Shown: positions 17,173 through 25,126, numbered from the stretch's first letter. The stretch is DNA of 64,000 nt from Rugosimonospora acidiphila (GCF_039543385.1 NZ_BAABJQ010000004.1:62001-126000), one strand, 5' to 3'. Numbers and translations: made by a program. Notes: a model not told the origin generated them from the sequence alone.

Positions 17173-18107
17173 ACGCGCTGTCCTGGGAGTCGTGGGGCAC
17201 CGCGTACGGCACCAGCGTCGACATCGACGACGGGCCGTCGACCGACCGCAGCGGTCAGGTCAACGACGAGGTCGAACTGCCGGCCGCCGCCTGGAAGGCG
17301 ATCCCGCCACCGGACGCCTCCCTGCGGCCGGACGTGGTGACGTTCGTCGACGGCGTGATGCGCAACGATGCCCGGGGCTGGCTGACCGACGACGCCGGCG
17401 ACACCCACCCGGTGCTGGCCGCCTCGTACGCGGCCGGGGCGGTGCGCTGCGACCGGCGGCGCGGGGTCGCCGAGGTGATCGGCCCGGTGGTCGAGCGCGC
17501 ACTGCTCAGCGCCATGCCCGACGCACCATCGATCGGCACCGAGCCGGCCCGGTACGCGGCGCACCGGGCCAGCCGGGACGCCGCCGAGCACCTGGACCGC
17601 GACCTGAGCAAGCTGCTGTCCGCCCTGGAGCTGAAGGTCTCCCACGAGGCCGGGGCGGTCGCCGCCGAGGACGAACTCCTGGTGGTCGACGGGCGGCTTC
17701 GGGAGCGCCGCGACCTGCCGAATACCCTCGGATACGTGAAGACCCAGCACAGCCGGTACCTGGAGCCGCCGCTGGTGAGGGTGGTCACCGGGTTGGCGGT
17801 CGGGCACCGGACCCCGGTCTTCTCCTTCTCCGGCCTGTTCTCCTGGTACCTGCGCCTGCCCGGCCCCGTCGGCTCGCCGTGGAGCGGCATCGTCCGGCTG
17901 GAGTGCGCCGACCGGATGACCGCGGCGGACGCGATCCGGCTGGCCGGCGTGTCGGCCGCCACCCTGCCGGGCTTCGCCTCCAGCGCGTACAAGGATCCGC
18001 GCGCACCGCAGAACCTGATCCCCATCGCCGGGCTGGAGCGCCGGCTGCGCGGGCTGCTGGGCGATCCCCGGTTGCTGCAGCGCACGCTGCGCACGGCAGT
18101 CCGATGA
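17169..18107 (+). CDS. nurA: NurA-domain nuclease
   Basis: A 312-residue protein with NurA features. The metal-binding motif I is FVDGV (D61), where family members have a VDGS-like turn. A central acidic helix region is followed by the conserved GYVKTQHSRYL segment near residues 190-200. NurA is a Mn-dependent 5'-3' nuclease loaded by HerA. The ATG overlaps the sbcC stop (ATGA). Presence of NurA with HerA, Mre11 and Rad50 in one operon supports a DNA-end-resection role; the activity itself is inferred. Confidence 0.82.
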   Translation: MNALSWESWGTAYGTSVDIDDGPSTDRSGQVNDEVELPAAAWKAIPPPDASLRPDVVTFVDGVMRNDARGWLTDDAGDTHPVLAASYAAGAVRCDRRRGVAEVIGPVVERALLSAMPDAPSIGTEPARYAAHRASRDAAEHLDRDLSKLLSALELKVSHEAGAVAAEDELLVVDGRLRERRDLPNTLGYVKTQHSRYLEPPLVRVVTGLAVGHRTPVFSFSGLFSWYLRLPGPVGSPWSGIVRLECADRMTAADAIRLAGVSAATLPGFASSAYKDPRAPQNLIPIAGLERRLRGLLGDPRLLQRTLRTAVR

Positions 18108-18124
18108 GGACAGTCCGATGAGGA
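18097..18124 (+). repeat. 14-bp tandem duplication at the nurA/alkA junction
   Basis: CAGTCCGATGAGGA occurs twice back to back (18097-18110 and 18111-18124). The first copy holds the nurA stop, the second the start of the next gene. Removing one copy would recreate the ATGA overlap used at the other joints of this operon. Confidence 0.9.
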
Positions 18125-19053
18125 CAGTTCTGGAGCTGCCCGCGCACTACGACTTCGCCGGTACCCTCGCCCCGCTGTGCCTGGGTCGGGCCGACCCGGC
18201 GGCCCGGCTGAGCCACACCGAGCTGTGGTGGGCCGTGCGCACCCCCGACGGGCCGGCCACCCTGCACCTGCGCCGGAACGGCGACACCGCCGAGGCGACC
18301 GGCTACGGTGCCGGCGCCGGCTGGGTGATCGAGGCGGCCGACGCCATCGCCGGCCTGCACGACGACGTGCGCGGGTTCGCCACCCTCGCCGACCGGCACC
18401 CGGTGGTGCGCCGGGCCTGGCACGACCGGCCCGGGCTGCGGATGACCCGCACCGGCCGGCTGTTCACCCATCTGCTGCCGACCGTCCTGGCCCAGAAGGT
18501 GTCCGGCAAGGAGGCGTTCCGAAGTTACGCGAAGATCGTGCGGCACTTCGGCGAACCGGCGCCCGGCCCGCTCGACGGGCTGCTCCTGCCGCCCGATCCG
18601 GCGCGGATCGCGGCGTCGCCGTACTGGGTGTTCCACCCGCTCGGGGTGGAGCAGAAGCGCGCCGACACGCTGCGCCGGGTGGCCGCCGTGGCGGACCGGC
18701 TGGAGGCGGCACCGGATCCGGCCACCGCCACCGCCCGGCTGACCTGCCTGCCCGGCGTCGGGGACTGGACGGCGGCGGAGGCCGTCCGGCCCGCGTACGG
18801 CGACCCGGACGCGGTCACCGTCGGCGACTACAACATCCCGCACCACGTCGGGTACGCGCTGACCGGCGCGGCGCGCGCCGGCTCCCGGGAATCGGCACCG
18901 GGCCGGATCAGCGAGGCGGACGCCCGGATGCTGGAGCTGCTGGAGCCGTTCGCCGGGCAGCGGGCCCGGGTGGTCCAGCTGCTGATGGCCGCCACGCCCG
19001 CGCCGCCCCGGTTCGGGCCCCGGATGCCGCTGCGCTCCTTCGCCCGGTTCTGA
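18118..19053 (+). CDS. AlkA-like DNA-3-methyladenine glycosylase
   Basis: A 311-residue HhH-GPD base-excision glycosylase. The helix-hairpin-helix and Gly/Pro-rich loop is LTCLPGVGDWTAAEA (about 208-222), followed by the catalytic aspartate in AVTVGDYNIPHHV (D237). A TBP-like N-terminal region precedes it, as in AlkA, but there is no Ada methyltransferase domain. It removes alkylated purines in the family. It is part of the herA-sbcD-sbcC-nurA transcription unit, separated from nurA only by a 14-bp duplication. The substrate range cannot be read from sequence. Confidence 0.85.
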   Translation: MRTVLELPAHYDFAGTLAPLCLGRADPAARLSHTELWWAVRTPDGPATLHLRRNGDTAEATGYGAGAGWVIEAADAIAGLHDDVRGFATLADRHPVVRRAWHDRPGLRMTRTGRLFTHLLPTVLAQKVSGKEAFRSYAKIVRHFGEPAPGPLDGLLLPPDPARIAASPYWVFHPLGVEQKRADTLRRVAAVADRLEAAPDPATATARLTCLPGVGDWTAAEAVRPAYGDPDAVTVGDYNIPHHVGYALTGAARAGSRESAPGRISEADARMLELLEPFAGQRARVVQLLMAATPAPPRFGPRMPLRSFARF

Positions 19054-19074
19054 CCGCCGGCCGGGAGCACGACG

Positions 19075-19698
19075 ATGAGGGGTTTCGCCCGGTACGAGTT
19101 CCAGCTCGTGCTGCTGCGGCGAATGGCCGATCACCAGCCCGACCTGGTCGCCGCGGCCCGGTCCGAGCTGGGCGCCACCCGCGCGCAGGCGCTGGCGGCG
19201 CACACCCGGTGGCAGCGGCTGCTGCACTCGCCCCGCGCCCCGCGCGACCTGGGCCTGTACCGGGCCGTGCTCGGCCCGCCCGACGAAGAGCGCAGCCGGC
19301 AGGTGGGCGACCTCACCGTCACCGCGCACACCTGGCCATTGCCCATACTGTGGCCGCACCTGCGCTGGGAGGTGCTGACCGATTCCGCCGGTGCCGTGCT
19401 GCACGCCTGGCTGGTCCGGGCGCCCGGCCAGGCGATCCCCGTGCTGCCCCCGCCGGACCGGCTGGCGCCCTGGTCGTGCGTGGTGGGCGACGCGCTCGCC
19501 AACTACCCCGACGCCCAGCCCGCCCCGCCGGACACGCCGTCGTACTGGCCGATCGACGTGGCCACCGAGCACGGCGAGCCGTACCGGCTGCTGTTCGTGC
19601 ACGGGCTCTTCCAGCTCGCGCGGCCGACCCGACCGGCCGGCTGGCCGAGCGAGCGACGGCCGACCCGACCGGGCGACCGCGCGAGCGGTCAGTCCTGA
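19075..19698 (+). CDS. Conserved hypothetical protein at end of repair operon
   Basis: A 207-residue soluble protein that I do not recognise. It is rich in Trp, His and Pro, begins RGFARYEFQLVLLRRMADHQ and has no signal peptide, membrane segment or obvious catalytic motif. The C-terminal 25 residues are low-complexity Arg/Pro. ATG 19075 follows GGGAG and lies 21 bp after the glycosylase stop, so it is probably co-transcribed with the repair genes. It ends 7 bp from the convergent ROK gene, with no room for a separate terminator. Confidence 0.7.
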   Translation: MRGFARYEFQLVLLRRMADHQPDLVAAARSELGATRAQALAAHTRWQRLLHSPRAPRDLGLYRAVLGPPDEERSRQVGDLTVTAHTWPLPILWPHLRWEVLTDSAGAVLHAWLVRAPGQAIPVLPPPDRLAPWSCVVGDALANYPDAQPAPPDTPSYWPIDVATEHGEPYRLLFVHGLFQLARPTRPAGWPSERRPTRPGDRASGQS

Positions 19699-19705
19699 AC
19701 CCGGG

Positions 19706-20701
19706 TCAGGCCGCCACCAGCGTCGCGGTGACCCGCCCCTCGACCGCGTACGTGCCGGCGTCGTGGATCAGCGCCGCGGCGCCCATCAGGCTCGCCCGCG
19801 GGCCCAGCAGCGCGCCGACCACCTCGACCCGGGCCACGAACGGCAGCCCCGCGTGCTCGGCCAGGGACCGGCGCAGCGGCGCCATCAGCAGCTCACCGGC
19901 CTGCGACACGCCACCACCGATGATGGCGCGGCGCAGATCACAGGTGGCCGTCGCGCCCGCGATCATGGCGCCGAGTACCCGACCGGCCCGCTCGAACGCC
20001 GCCAGGGCCACCGGGTCACCGGCCCTCGCCGCCGCCGCCAGCTCAACTCCGTCCGCGCTGGCCTGCGGTGTCCAGCCGTTGGCGCGGGCCCAGCGCACCA
20101 TGGACGGCCCGCTGGCGTACGCCTCGGGACAGCCCCGGCCGCCGCACTGGCACGGATCGCCGTCCACCACCACCGGCGCATGACCGACATGTCCGGCGTT
20201 GCCGGATGCCCCACCGTGCAGCCGGCCACCGAGGATCAGGCCGCCGCCGATGCCGGTCGAGACCACTATGGCGAGCAGGTCGTCGCAGCCCCGCCCGGCG
20301 CCGCGCCAGTGCTCCCCGGCCGCGGTCGCGGGGCCGTCGCCGGCCAGCCGGGTGGGCCGGCCCGGTACCAGGTCGGCGAGGCGGGCCAGCAGCGGCGCCC
20401 CGTGCAGCTGCGGGATGTTGACCGGGGTCACGGTGCCGGCGGTCAGGTCCACCGGGCCGGCGCTGCTGATCCCGATGCCGGTCACCCGGTCCAGCCCGTA
20501 CGGCGCGGCCACCTTGGCGATCAACTCACGTACCCGGTCGATCAGGCCGACGCCCGAGTCACCGTCGCCGCCCGCCGTCGGGATCGCCGAGTGGTGGTAG
20601 ACCCCACCGGCCTCGTCGACCAGGGCCACCGCCGCCTTCGTGCCGCCCACGTCGACCGCGACGGCGACCTGACCAGCCGTGTCGGGTACCGGCTCCGTCA
20701 T
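19706..20701 (-). CDS. ROK-family sugar kinase
   Basis: A 331-residue ROK kinase. The ATP phosphate motif DVGGTK is at residues 18-23, and the zinc motif is CQCGGRGCPE, preceded by GHVGHAPV. There is no N-terminal helix-turn-helix, so it is a kinase rather than a NagC/XylR-type repressor. It lies downstream of the FrcABC-like importer genes on the same strand and probably phosphorylates the imported hexose in the cytoplasm. The ATG at 20701 is preceded by AAGGGAAAGGA; a longer frame to 20785 lacks a better site. Confidence 0.86.
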   Translation of the reverse strand: MTEPVPDTAGQVAVAVDVGGTKAAVALVDEAGGVYHHSAIPTAGGDGDSGVGLIDRVRELIAKVAAPYGLDRVTGIGISSAGPVDLTAGTVTPVNIPQLHGAPLLARLADLVPGRPTRLAGDGPATAAGEHWRGAGRGCDDLLAIVVSTGIGGGLILGGRLHGGASGNAGHVGHAPVVVDGDPCQCGGRGCPEAYASGPSMVRWARANGWTPQASADGVELAAAARAGDPVALAAFERAGRVLGAMIAGATATCDLRRAIIGGGVSQAGELLMAPLRRSLAEHAGLPFVARVEVVGALLGPRASLMGAAALIHDAGTYAVEGRVTATLVAA

Positions 20702-20827
20702 GATGGTGCAGTCCTTTCCCTTGCCGGCGCGCCACCCGCTCGCCGGCACCGCCCCGAGGGGTGCGGCGACGGGCGGGCACGCCAAGCGGGGCGGAGCAAC
20801 AGCCCCACCCCGCCGGTTGTCGTCAGT

Positions 20828-21823
20828 TCAGCAGGATTCCTTGTAGAAATACTTGCTCACGCTCGGGTCGTTCAGGTTCTGAGAGGTGATGGCGACCAGG
20901 TCGGTGCCGATCGTCGCCTGCACCGACTTGCCCTGGATGGCCGCGACGGCCTGGTCGACGCCCTGCCGGCCGATGCTCGCCGGGTCCTGGGCGATCAGCA
21001 CCTGGACCGTACCATTCTTCAGGTCATCGACCTGCTGGGGACCGGCGTCGAACGCCGAGATCTTGATCTGCCCCTTCTTGCCGGCCTGGGTCACGCCCGC
21101 GGCCACGCCCTCGGCCGTGTTGACATTGTCCGCGAAGACGCCGCCCAGGTCCGGATGCGCCGCGATGGTGGACTGCACGATGGACGTCGCCTTTGCCGGG
21201 TCGTCGTTGTCGTACTGCACCGGCAGCAGCGTGATGCCCGGGTGCGCCGCCTTCATCTGATCGTTGAAGCCCTTGATCCGGGCATCGGTCGTGGACACGC
21301 CCGGCTTCACGCTGATGACGATCGCCGAGCCCTTGTCGCCCATCTCCTTCGCCAGCGCGTCGGCCGCCGTCTTACCGCCCGCCTCGTTGTCCGAGGAGAT
21401 CCGGGAGACCCCGACCGAGTTGTCGGTGACCGAGGTGTCAACCAGCACGACCTTGGTACCGGCGCCCTGCATCTGCTGGATGTCGGGGGTCAGCGCGTCG
21501 GTGTCCACCGGCGAGATGAGCAGCGCGGCCGGCTGGGTGGCGGCCACCGAGTCGATGATCGGGCGCTGCAGCGACACGTCCCACTGGGCCGAGCCGTCCG
21601 CCTTGAACTTCACACCCTGCTTCTGCGCCTCCTGCTGGGCCGCGCAGGTCATGGTGATGTAGAACGGGTCGCTCTTGACCCCGGTAATGAGCTCCACGGT
21701 CTTGCCGGACAGCGAGCCGCCGGAGGATCCGCCGGTCGACGAGCTGGACTTGCCGCAGCCGGCGGCCGCGGCCACCACGGTGAGCGCGGCGACGGCCACG
21801 CACGCCGTCCTTCTTGTGCCCAT
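20828..21823 (-). CDS. Sugar-binding lipoprotein (FrcB/RbsB type)
   Basis: A 331-residue periplasmic-binding-protein-like lipoprotein (Peripla_BP_4). The signal ends VVAAAAGC, with the lipidated cysteine at residue 23, and a Ser/Gly linker follows. The mature part contains TGVKSDPFYITMTCAAQQEA and SPVDTDALTPDIQ, typical of ribose/fructose-class binding proteins. The ATG at 21823 has GGAGG six bases upstream, so the longer open frame to 22312 is rejected. It is the third gene of the importer set, 23 bp after the permease. The ligand is a monosaccharide, perhaps fructose by analogy with the ATPase. Confidence 0.88.
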   Translation of the reverse strand: MGTRRTACVAVAALTVVAAAAGCGKSSSSTGGSSGGSLSGKTVELITGVKSDPFYITMTCAAQQEAQKQGVKFKADGSAQWDVSLQRPIIDSVAATQPAALLISPVDTDALTPDIQQMQGAGTKVVLVDTSVTDNSVGVSRISSDNEAGGKTAADALAKEMGDKGSAIVISVKPGVSTTDARIKGFNDQMKAAHPGITLLPVQYDNDDPAKATSIVQSTIAAHPDLGGVFADNVNTAEGVAAGVTQAGKKGQIKISAFDAGPQQVDDLKNGTVQVLIAQDPASIGRQGVDQAVAAIQGKSVQATIGTDLVAITSQNLNDPSVSKYFYKESC

Positions 21824-21846
21824 GTGTGCCTCCAGAAGGTGAGTTG

Positions 21847-22908
21847 TCAGCTGCGTTCCCGGGAACGCCGGCGCAGTTGGTCGAGGTAGACCGCGAAGAC
21901 GAGGACGACGCCCACCGCAACGTCCTGCCAGTACTGCTGGACGCCGATGATGACCAGCCCGCTGTTGAGCACGGCGGGGATGAACACGCCGATGACCGTG
22001 CCGACGATGGAGCCGCGCCCGCCGAACAGGCTGGTGCCGCCCATCACCACGGCGGTGATGACGGCGAGGTTGTCCGTGCTGTGGCCGGCAATCGTGGTGG
22101 TGTGGAAGAAGGCCAGCGACATCACGCCGGCGATGCCGGCCATCGCGCCGGACAGCGCGTACACCTTGATGAGCTGGCGCTCGACCTTGATGCCGACCCG
22201 CCGGGTGGCCTCGGCGTTGGAGCCGATCGCGTACGTGTACCGGCCGAACCTGGTGTACGCCAGGATCAGCCCGAACGCGACGGTGCACACCACCGCGACC
22301 ACCACCAGCCACGGGATGACCCCGAACAGCTTGCCCAGGCCCAGCGTCGAGACCAGGGCGTTCGGCGCGCCACCGGCCACATCATTGCCGGTGGTGACGA
22401 TCCGGGCGACGCCCAGCGCCACACCCAGGCCACCGAGCGTGACGATCAGCGGCGGTACCTTGGCCTTCGCGCATACGAAACCCTGCAGCACGCCCCAGGC
22501 GGTACCGGTGGCCACGCTGATCAGGATGCCGACGATGATGGTCGGCCAGCCCGCCTTGTACCCGCCGTGGTGCGCCACGTACTCGGCGGCCAGCACGCCG
22601 GACAGGATGAGTACCGAGCCGACCGACAGGTCGATGCCCCCGGTGATGATGACGAACGTCATGCCCACGCCGAGCACCAGGTAGATGGCCGCGTTGGTGG
22701 CGATCTGCGTGACGTCGTACTGGGTCAGGAAGGTGCCGGGCGCGGCGATGGTGAAGAACACCACCAGCCCGACCAGGATCAGGAAGGTCCACAGCGCGTT
22801 CGCGCCGAGCAGCCGCTGGGCCAGCGGAGTGCCCGGGTCTTCGACGGCCGCGCCGTTGTCCTGCGCCTGCGTCTGTACCGCGCTCGTGCCGGATCGACGC
22901 TCGCTCAT
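21847..22908 (-). CDS. Sugar ABC transporter permease (RbsC/FrcC type)
   Basis: A 353-residue BPD_transp_2 permease with about ten hydrophobic segments and the hallmark GVGMTFVIITGGIDLSVGS motif. It forms a homodimeric channel in this class. The ATG at 22908 overlaps the ATPase stop as ATGA. The start region carries a 20-base element (22903-22922) identical to one at the fadB start. A partly repeated second copy follows inside the N-terminal codons, so the first residues (MSERRSGT) probably derive from that element. Confidence 0.9.
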   Translation of the reverse strand: MSERRSGTSAVQTQAQDNGAAVEDPGTPLAQRLLGANALWTFLILVGLVVFFTIAAPGTFLTQYDVTQIATNAAIYLVLGVGMTFVIITGGIDLSVGSVLILSGVLAAEYVAHHGGYKAGWPTIIVGILISVATGTAWGVLQGFVCAKAKVPPLIVTLGGLGVALGVARIVTTGNDVAGGAPNALVSTLGLGKLFGVIPWLVVVAVVCTVAFGLILAYTRFGRYTYAIGSNAEATRRVGIKVERQLIKVYALSGAMAGIAGVMSLAFFHTTTIAGHSTDNLAVITAVVMGGTSLFGGRGSIVGTVIGVFIPAVLNSGLVIIGVQQYWQDVAVGVVLVFAVYLDQLRRRSRERS

Positions 22909-22922
22909 GCCGGATCCTCGCT
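22903..22922 (-). repeat. 20-base element shared with the fadB start (copy 1)
   Basis: Read on the minus strand, AGCGAGGATCCGGCATGAGC spans the last codons of the ATPase and the first codon of the permease. The identical sequence occurs at 45138-45157 over the fadB start. It supplies both a GAGG ribosome-binding core and the ATG. Confidence 0.85.
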
Positions 22923-23666
22923 GAGCGCACCGGTCATGGCGCCGACTAGTTCCTCCACCGTGGACTCCGCCGCGGTGAACTGGGCGACCCGCCGGCCCAG
23001 TCGCAGCACCTCCACCCGATCGGCCACGGCCAGTACCTCCGGCATGTTGTGACTGATGAGCACCACCGACACGCCGCGGTCGCGGACCCGCCGGATGGTG
23101 TCGAGCACCCGGCCGCGCTGGACCACTCCCAGCGCGGCGGTCGGCTCGTCCATGAAAATGACCTTGTCGGCGTACGCCACCGCCCGGGCCACCGCGACCG
23201 ACTGGCGCTGCCCGCCGGACAGCGAGCCGACCGGCACCGAGATGTCGCGCAGGTCGATGCCCAACTCGGCGAAGGCGGTCCGGGCGGCCCGACGCATCGC
23301 GCCCCGGTCCAGGATGTTCAGCGGGCGCAGCAGGCCGCCGAGGTACAGTTCGCGCCCCAGGTGCAGGTTGGCCGCGGCGTCCAGGTCGGGCGCGAGAGCG
23401 AGATCCTGGTACACCGTCTCGATGCCCTGCCGCTGAGCGTCCAGCGGGCTGTCCAGGTGCACCACCCGCCCGTCCAGCACCATCTCGCCACCGTCCGGCC
23501 GGATCGCCCCGGACAGCACCTTGACCAGGGTGCTCTTGCCGGCACCGTTGTCGCCGATCAGCGCGACGACCTCGCCCCGGTACGCGGTGAAGTCGGCGCC
23601 CTGCAAGGCCTGCACGTGCCCGTACCGTTTGGTCAGGCCGCGAGCTTCGAGCAGCGGTTCGGTCAT
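22905..23666 (-). CDS. Sugar ABC transporter ATPase, single-domain FrcA type
   Basis: A 253-residue ABC ATPase: Walker A GDNGAGKST (residues 38-46), Q-loop VYQDLAL, signature LSGGQRQ, Walker B VIFMDEPTAALG and H-loop SHN. Most importers of this class use a double-length RbsA-like ATPase; the single domain, plus DEPTAALGV and VLISHNMPEVLAVADR, closely recalls FrcA of the rhizobial fructose system. ATG 23666 is used because the upstream TTG at 23672 has poorer spacing from CGGGGA. It is the first gene of the operon and is divergent from a LacI regulator. Confidence 0.9.
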   Translation of the reverse strand: MTEPLLEARGLTKRYGHVQALQGADFTAYRGEVVALIGDNGAGKSTLVKVLSGAIRPDGGEMVLDGRVVHLDSPLDAQRQGIETVYQDLALAPDLDAAANLHLGRELYLGGLLRPLNILDRGAMRRAARTAFAELGIDLRDISVPVGSLSGGQRQSVAVARAVAYADKVIFMDEPTAALGVVQRGRVLDTIRRVRDRGVSVVLISHNMPEVLAVADRVEVLRLGRRVAQFTAAESTVEELVGAMTGALSEDPA

Positions 23667-23699
23667 CGGCAATCCCCGAGCTTTATCGATGAGATTTGC

Positions 23700-23713
23700 T
23701 GGTAACGTTCACA
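23700..23713. promoter_or_regulatory. LacI-type operator downstream of the importer promoter
   Basis: TGGTAACGTTCACA, with the AACGTT palindromic core usual for LacI-family sites. It falls about 5-18 bases past the expected importer transcription start. A near-identical site lies at 23925-23938 on the other side of the intergenic region. Confidence 0.7.
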
Positions 23714-23723
23714 CGGTTCCGCG

Positions 23724-23752
23724 ATTCTGTGCAGGCCAAGACGGTGTGTCAA
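23724..23752 (-). promoter_or_regulatory. Importer operon promoter
   Basis: On the minus strand TTGACA (23747-23752), a 17-bp spacer, then CAGAAT (23724-23729). The layout copies that of the cebE promoter. The expected start near 23717 gives a leader of about 50 nt. Confidence 0.65.
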
Positions 23753-23883
23753 GACCATCGATGATCGCCGACCGGCCCCATTGCCGAGCCGGCCACCTGC
23801 GGAAACATTGACGAATTCCACCGCCTCGAGCAGCGGCATCGTTGCCGGATCGTGATGGCGCCGAACCCCGCCCCGTTACCCGG

Positions 23884-23912
23884 GTTGCCAGGTCGATCGA
23901 TGGTGTGGCAAC
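23884..23912. repeat. Inverted repeat in the divergent intergenic region
   Basis: GTTGCCA (23884-23890) and TGGCAAC (23906-23912) form a perfect 7-bp inverted repeat with a 15-bp spacer. It lies between the two AACGTT operators and may bind a second regulator. No family can be named. Confidence 0.45.
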
Positions 23913-23924
23913 ATCCACGCCGGT

Positions 23925-23938
23925 TGATAACGTTCCCT
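23925..23938. promoter_or_regulatory. LacI-type operator near the regulator gene
   Basis: TGATAACGTTCCCT shares 11 of 14 positions with the site at 23700-23713, including the AACGTT core. Placed 45 bp before the LacI-family start, it probably allows autoregulation. Confidence 0.65.
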
Positions 23939-23982
23939 GATTCGCCGCCCACAACGCGCGAACGTGAACTAGGTGATCGCCA

Positions 23983-24990
23983 GTGGCCGCTCGACCGACC
24001 ATGAAGGACGTCGCCCAGGCGGCCGGGGTCAGCCTGATGACGGTTTCCCGGGTGGTCAACGGCGATCGCGGGGTGTCGGCGCAGACCACGGCGCGGGTCG
24101 CGCAGGCGGTGGCCCGGCTCGGATACCAGCGCAACGACAACGCGTCGCACCTGCGGCGCAAGGCGCAGACCACGCGCACCATCGGACTGGTCGTGGACGA
24201 CCTGGCCAACCCGTTCTACGCCACCCTGGCCCGCGCTGTAGAGGACGAGGCCTACCGGCGCGGTTATCTCGTGCTGGTCAGCAGCACCAACGACGATCCC
24301 CGCCGGGAGCGCGAGGTGGTGCTGGCGTTCTCCGCGCGGCAGGTGGACGGCCTGATAGTGGTGCCCACGGCCGGCACGCACAGCCTGCTCAAGGCGCAGA
24401 TGGCCCAGGGCATGCCGGTGGTCTGCGCGGACCGGCCGGCGCGCGGGCTGGGCGCCGACACGGTCACCGTGGACAACCGCGACGCGACCCGTCGGGCGGT
24501 GATCCACCTGCTCGACCACCGGCACCGCCGGATCGCCTACCTCGGCGACCAGCGCGAGATCTGGACCCTGCGCGAGCGCTTCGCCGGCTACCAGGAGGCC
24601 CTGCGCGGGCACGGCGTGGAGCCGGACCCCGGGCTGGTCCGCCACGGGCTGCGCAGCCGGGACGAGGCGGCCCAGGCGGTCGCCGAGCTGATGCGCCAGC
24701 CGGACCCGCCGACCGCGCTGTTCAGCAGCAACGACCTGATAACCATCGGCGCGATCGACGGGCTGGGCGCCCCGCTACCCGGGGTCGCGCTGGTCGGCTT
24801 CGACGACTTCCCGCTGGCCGACCGGCTGCCCCGGCCGGTTACCGTGGTCAGCCAGGACCCGGCCACCATCGGAGGTACCGCCGCCCAGTTGCTGTTCTCG
24901 CGGATCGACGGGTACCGGGCCCCGCCCCGGTCCGTCGTGCTGATGACCAGGTTCATCGTCCGCGGCTCCGGCGAGATCGCACCACCCTGA
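23983..24990 (+). CDS. LacI-family regulator of the FrcABC-like importer
   Basis: A 335-residue LacI/GalR regulator: helix-turn-helix MKDVAQAAGVSLMTVSRVVN (residues 7-26), hinge region to LRRKAQTTRTIGLVVDDLAN, then the effector-binding core with VALVGFDDFPLADRL. GTG 23983 has AGGTGA at good spacing; ATG 24001 is a possible shorter start. It is divergent from the importer operon, with two similar operator-like sites flanking the 316-bp intergenic region, which otherwise holds no gene. The inducer is presumably the imported sugar or its phosphate. Confidence 0.88.
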   Translation: MAARPTMKDVAQAAGVSLMTVSRVVNGDRGVSAQTTARVAQAVARLGYQRNDNASHLRRKAQTTRTIGLVVDDLANPFYATLARAVEDEAYRRGYLVLVSSTNDDPRREREVVLAFSARQVDGLIVVPTAGTHSLLKAQMAQGMPVVCADRPARGLGADTVTVDNRDATRRAVIHLLDHRHRRIAYLGDQREIWTLRERFAGYQEALRGHGVEPDPGLVRHGLRSRDEAAQAVAELMRQPDPPTALFSSNDLITIGAIDGLGAPLPGVALVGFDDFPLADRLPRPVTVVSQDPATIGGTAAQLLFSRIDGYRAPPRSVVLMTRFIVRGSGEIAPP

Positions 24991-25104
24991 CCGCCCGCCG
25001 GACCCCGCCGGAGTTCCGGGGAGGGTCGGAGCGGCGGATCGCGGACACCCCACGGAAAACTCCATGATCGGGACCTCACGGAACGTGAGAACCACACACG
25101 ATGG

Positions 25105-25126
25105 CATCCTCCCATCTGGGAGGATG
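25105..25126. promoter_or_regulatory. 22-bp palindrome upstream of the hydrolase gene
   Basis: CATCCTCCCA (25105-25114), two bases, then TGGGAGGATG (25117-25126): a perfect 10-bp inverted repeat. A second small one, CTCACG/CGTGAG, spans 25075-25089. The 2-base centre fits a dimeric repressor site better than a hairpin. It lies about 105 bp before the hydrolase start and about 115 bp after the LacI stop. Confidence 0.5.

Noticed and set aside
15252..17807. 851-residue open frame on the minus strand opposite sbcC/nurA
   Set aside because: Ser/Arg/Ala-rich shadow of Rad50 and NurA coding; no motif or start signal.
11710..18107. HerA-NurA as an anti-phage defence system
   Set aside because: HerA/NurA-type pairs do occur in defence contexts, but here they sit with SbcD, SbcC and a DNA glycosylase and no defence or mobile genes surround them. 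A repair role is the simpler reading.
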